DNA from: VAZQ01 sp963821505
GTDB lineage: Bacteria; Pseudomonadota; Alphaproteobacteria; Rhizobiales; Xanthobacteraceae
DNA length: 64,000 bases
Assembly (NCBI GenBank): GCA_963821505.1
Contig: CAWGEH010000032.1
Coordinates: 186,001-250,000, forward strand
Direction: 5' to 3'
Part shown: in pieces, positions 63,328 to 64,000 of the stretch
Numbering within the stretch: the stretch's first letter is position 1
How the letters are laid out: each line of letters begins with the position of its first letter
Translations under genes and position numbers: made by a program
The notes under the pieces: generated by a model
Databases searched by the model: none
Told to the model about the DNA's origin: nothing
What the model saw: only the letters and a program-made list of their open reading frames with translations

Positions 63328-63858
63328 ATGGAGAACCGGCGCACAAGCTTCGGATACGATGACCTATTGGCCTGCGCCCGCGGCGAGTTGTTCGGCTCGG
63401 GCAATGCGCAACTGCCGCTTCCCCCCATGCTGATGTTCGACCGCATCTCCGAGATCGCGGAAGCCGGCGGCGAATATGGCAAGGGCTTGGTTCGCGCCGT
63501 CCTCGAGCTCAAGCCGGACCTCTGGTTTTTTCCCTGTCATTTCAAGGGAGATCCGGTCATGCCCGGCTGTCTCGGCCTGGACGCGCTGTGGCAGCTGCTC
63601 GGCTTTTTCCTGGGCTGGCTCGGCGCGCCCGGCAAGGGCCGCGCGCTCGGGCTCGGCGAACTGAAGTTCTCCGGACAGGTGCTGCCGACGGTCAAGAATG
63701 TCGTGTACGGCATCGACATCAAGCGGGTCATGCGCAGCAAGCTCGTGCTCGGAGTTGCCGATGGCTGGCTGTCGGCGGACGGCTCCATCATCTATCGGGC
63801 GATGGACCTCAAGGTCGGTCTGTTCCGCGACGAGGTGATGCAGCCGAGCGGAGGCTGA
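63328..63858 (+). CDS. fabA: 3-hydroxydecanoyl-ACP dehydratase
   Basis: A 176-aa hot-dog-fold enzyme that dehydrates 3-hydroxydecanoyl-ACP and isomerises the product, starting anaerobic unsaturated fatty acid synthesis. It has DLLACARGELFGSGNAQLP, the catalytic His in WFFPCHFKGDPVMPGCLGLD and the Asp in LGLDALWQL. ATG 63328 is chosen because AGGG is 7 bases upstream; ATG 63322 lies too close to it. It is followed by fabB, the required partner. Confidence 0.94.
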   Translation: MENRRTSFGYDDLLACARGELFGSGNAQLPLPPMLMFDRISEIAEAGGEYGKGLVRAVLELKPDLWFFPCHFKGDPVMPGCLGLDALWQLLGFFLGWLGAPGKGRALGLGELKFSGQVLPTVKNVVYGIDIKRVMRSKLVLGVADGWLSADGSIIYRAMDLKVGLFRDEVMQPSGG

Positions 63859-63908
63859 CGGCGGCGGCCCGCGCGCGCTGCCCGAGCCAAGATGCGGACG
63901 AGGCATTC

Positions 63909-64000
63909 ATGAGACGGGTCGTCGTCACCGGGATGGGCATCGTCTCATCGATCGGCAACAACACCCAGGAGGTTCTGGCCAGCTTGCGCGAGGCCAAGTC
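63909..64000 (+). CDS. fabB: 3-oxoacyl-ACP synthase I, 5' end only
   Basis: The first 30 codons read MRRVVVTGMGIVSSIGNNTQ and continue EVLASLREAKS, the N-terminus of FabB-type ketosynthases, which elongate the cis-3-decenoyl-ACP made by FabA. The gene begins 50 bases after fabA and is cut by the window end. Confidence 0.9.
   Translation, partial: MRRVVVTGMGIVSSIGNNTQEVLASLREAK

Overview
The window is high-GC alphaproteobacterial DNA, almost certainly from the Rhizobiales (Hyphomicrobiales), in or near the Bradyrhizobium/Rhodopseudomonas/Xanthobacteraceae group. The evidence is gene content and order: irr next to fabA-fabB, Hsp20 with DUF1150 partners, DivL next to a TsaE-AmgK fusion and addBA, an AccD without zinc-finger cysteines, a class II-like AroA, and dispersed palindromes typical of that group. 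No rRNA, phage, plasmid or CRISPR sequence was seen. One tRNA gene (Ala, GGC) is present.

Layout. 1-2.9 kb: hpf and ptsN (probably the tail of an rpoN locus), then a heat-shock operon (hsp20 and two DUF1150 genes) behind a sigma32-like promoter and a ROSE-like RNA thermometer. 3-14.7 kb: an accessory catabolic stretch. It holds a ketopantoate-reductase-like gene, a gamma-resorcylate-decarboxylase-like amidohydrolase, a frameshifted mandelate-racemase-like gene, 3-hydroxyanthranilate dioxygenase, two solute-binding proteins, a large secreted alpha/beta hydrolase, a frameshifted benzoylformate-decarboxylase-like gene, a GIY-YIG gene bracketed by perfect inverted palindromes, and a metallo-beta-lactamase-fold remnant. 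14.8-19 kb: an L,D-transpeptidase, an SDR, a repeat-bearing secreted protein and tRNA-Ala.

19-45.5 kb is a conserved housekeeping block. The plus strand carries aroA-cmk-rpsA-sppA-ihfB-lapA-trpF-trpB-x-trpA-ogt-accD-folC. The minus strand carries divL-tsaE/amgK-murU-addB-addA-trxA and an ATP-dependent DNA ligase. 45.7-49 kb is a small aromatic meta-cleavage cluster (HpcH/HpaI aldolase, LigJ-type 4-oxalomesaconate hydratase, extradiol dioxygenase).

49-64 kb holds an Rrf2 regulator, dut, coaBC with an N-terminal ribbon-helix-helix domain, ubiB, ubiE, mutM (frameshifted), a secreted esterase, enoyl-CoA hydratase, a protease-like protein lacking its catalytic His, moeB, a hydroxyacid dehydrogenase, an SH3 protein, irr, fabA and the start of fabB.

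The most interesting structures are (i) CTAG-bounded palindromic elements, with one nested insertion readable directly from the sequence; (ii) the GIY-YIG gene flanked by perfect 37-bp inverted copies of a dispersed palindrome; (iii) the CoaBC fusion; and (iv) five single-base frame disruptions, two of them in the two mandelate-pathway-like genes. The last may reflect gene decay or sequencing error.
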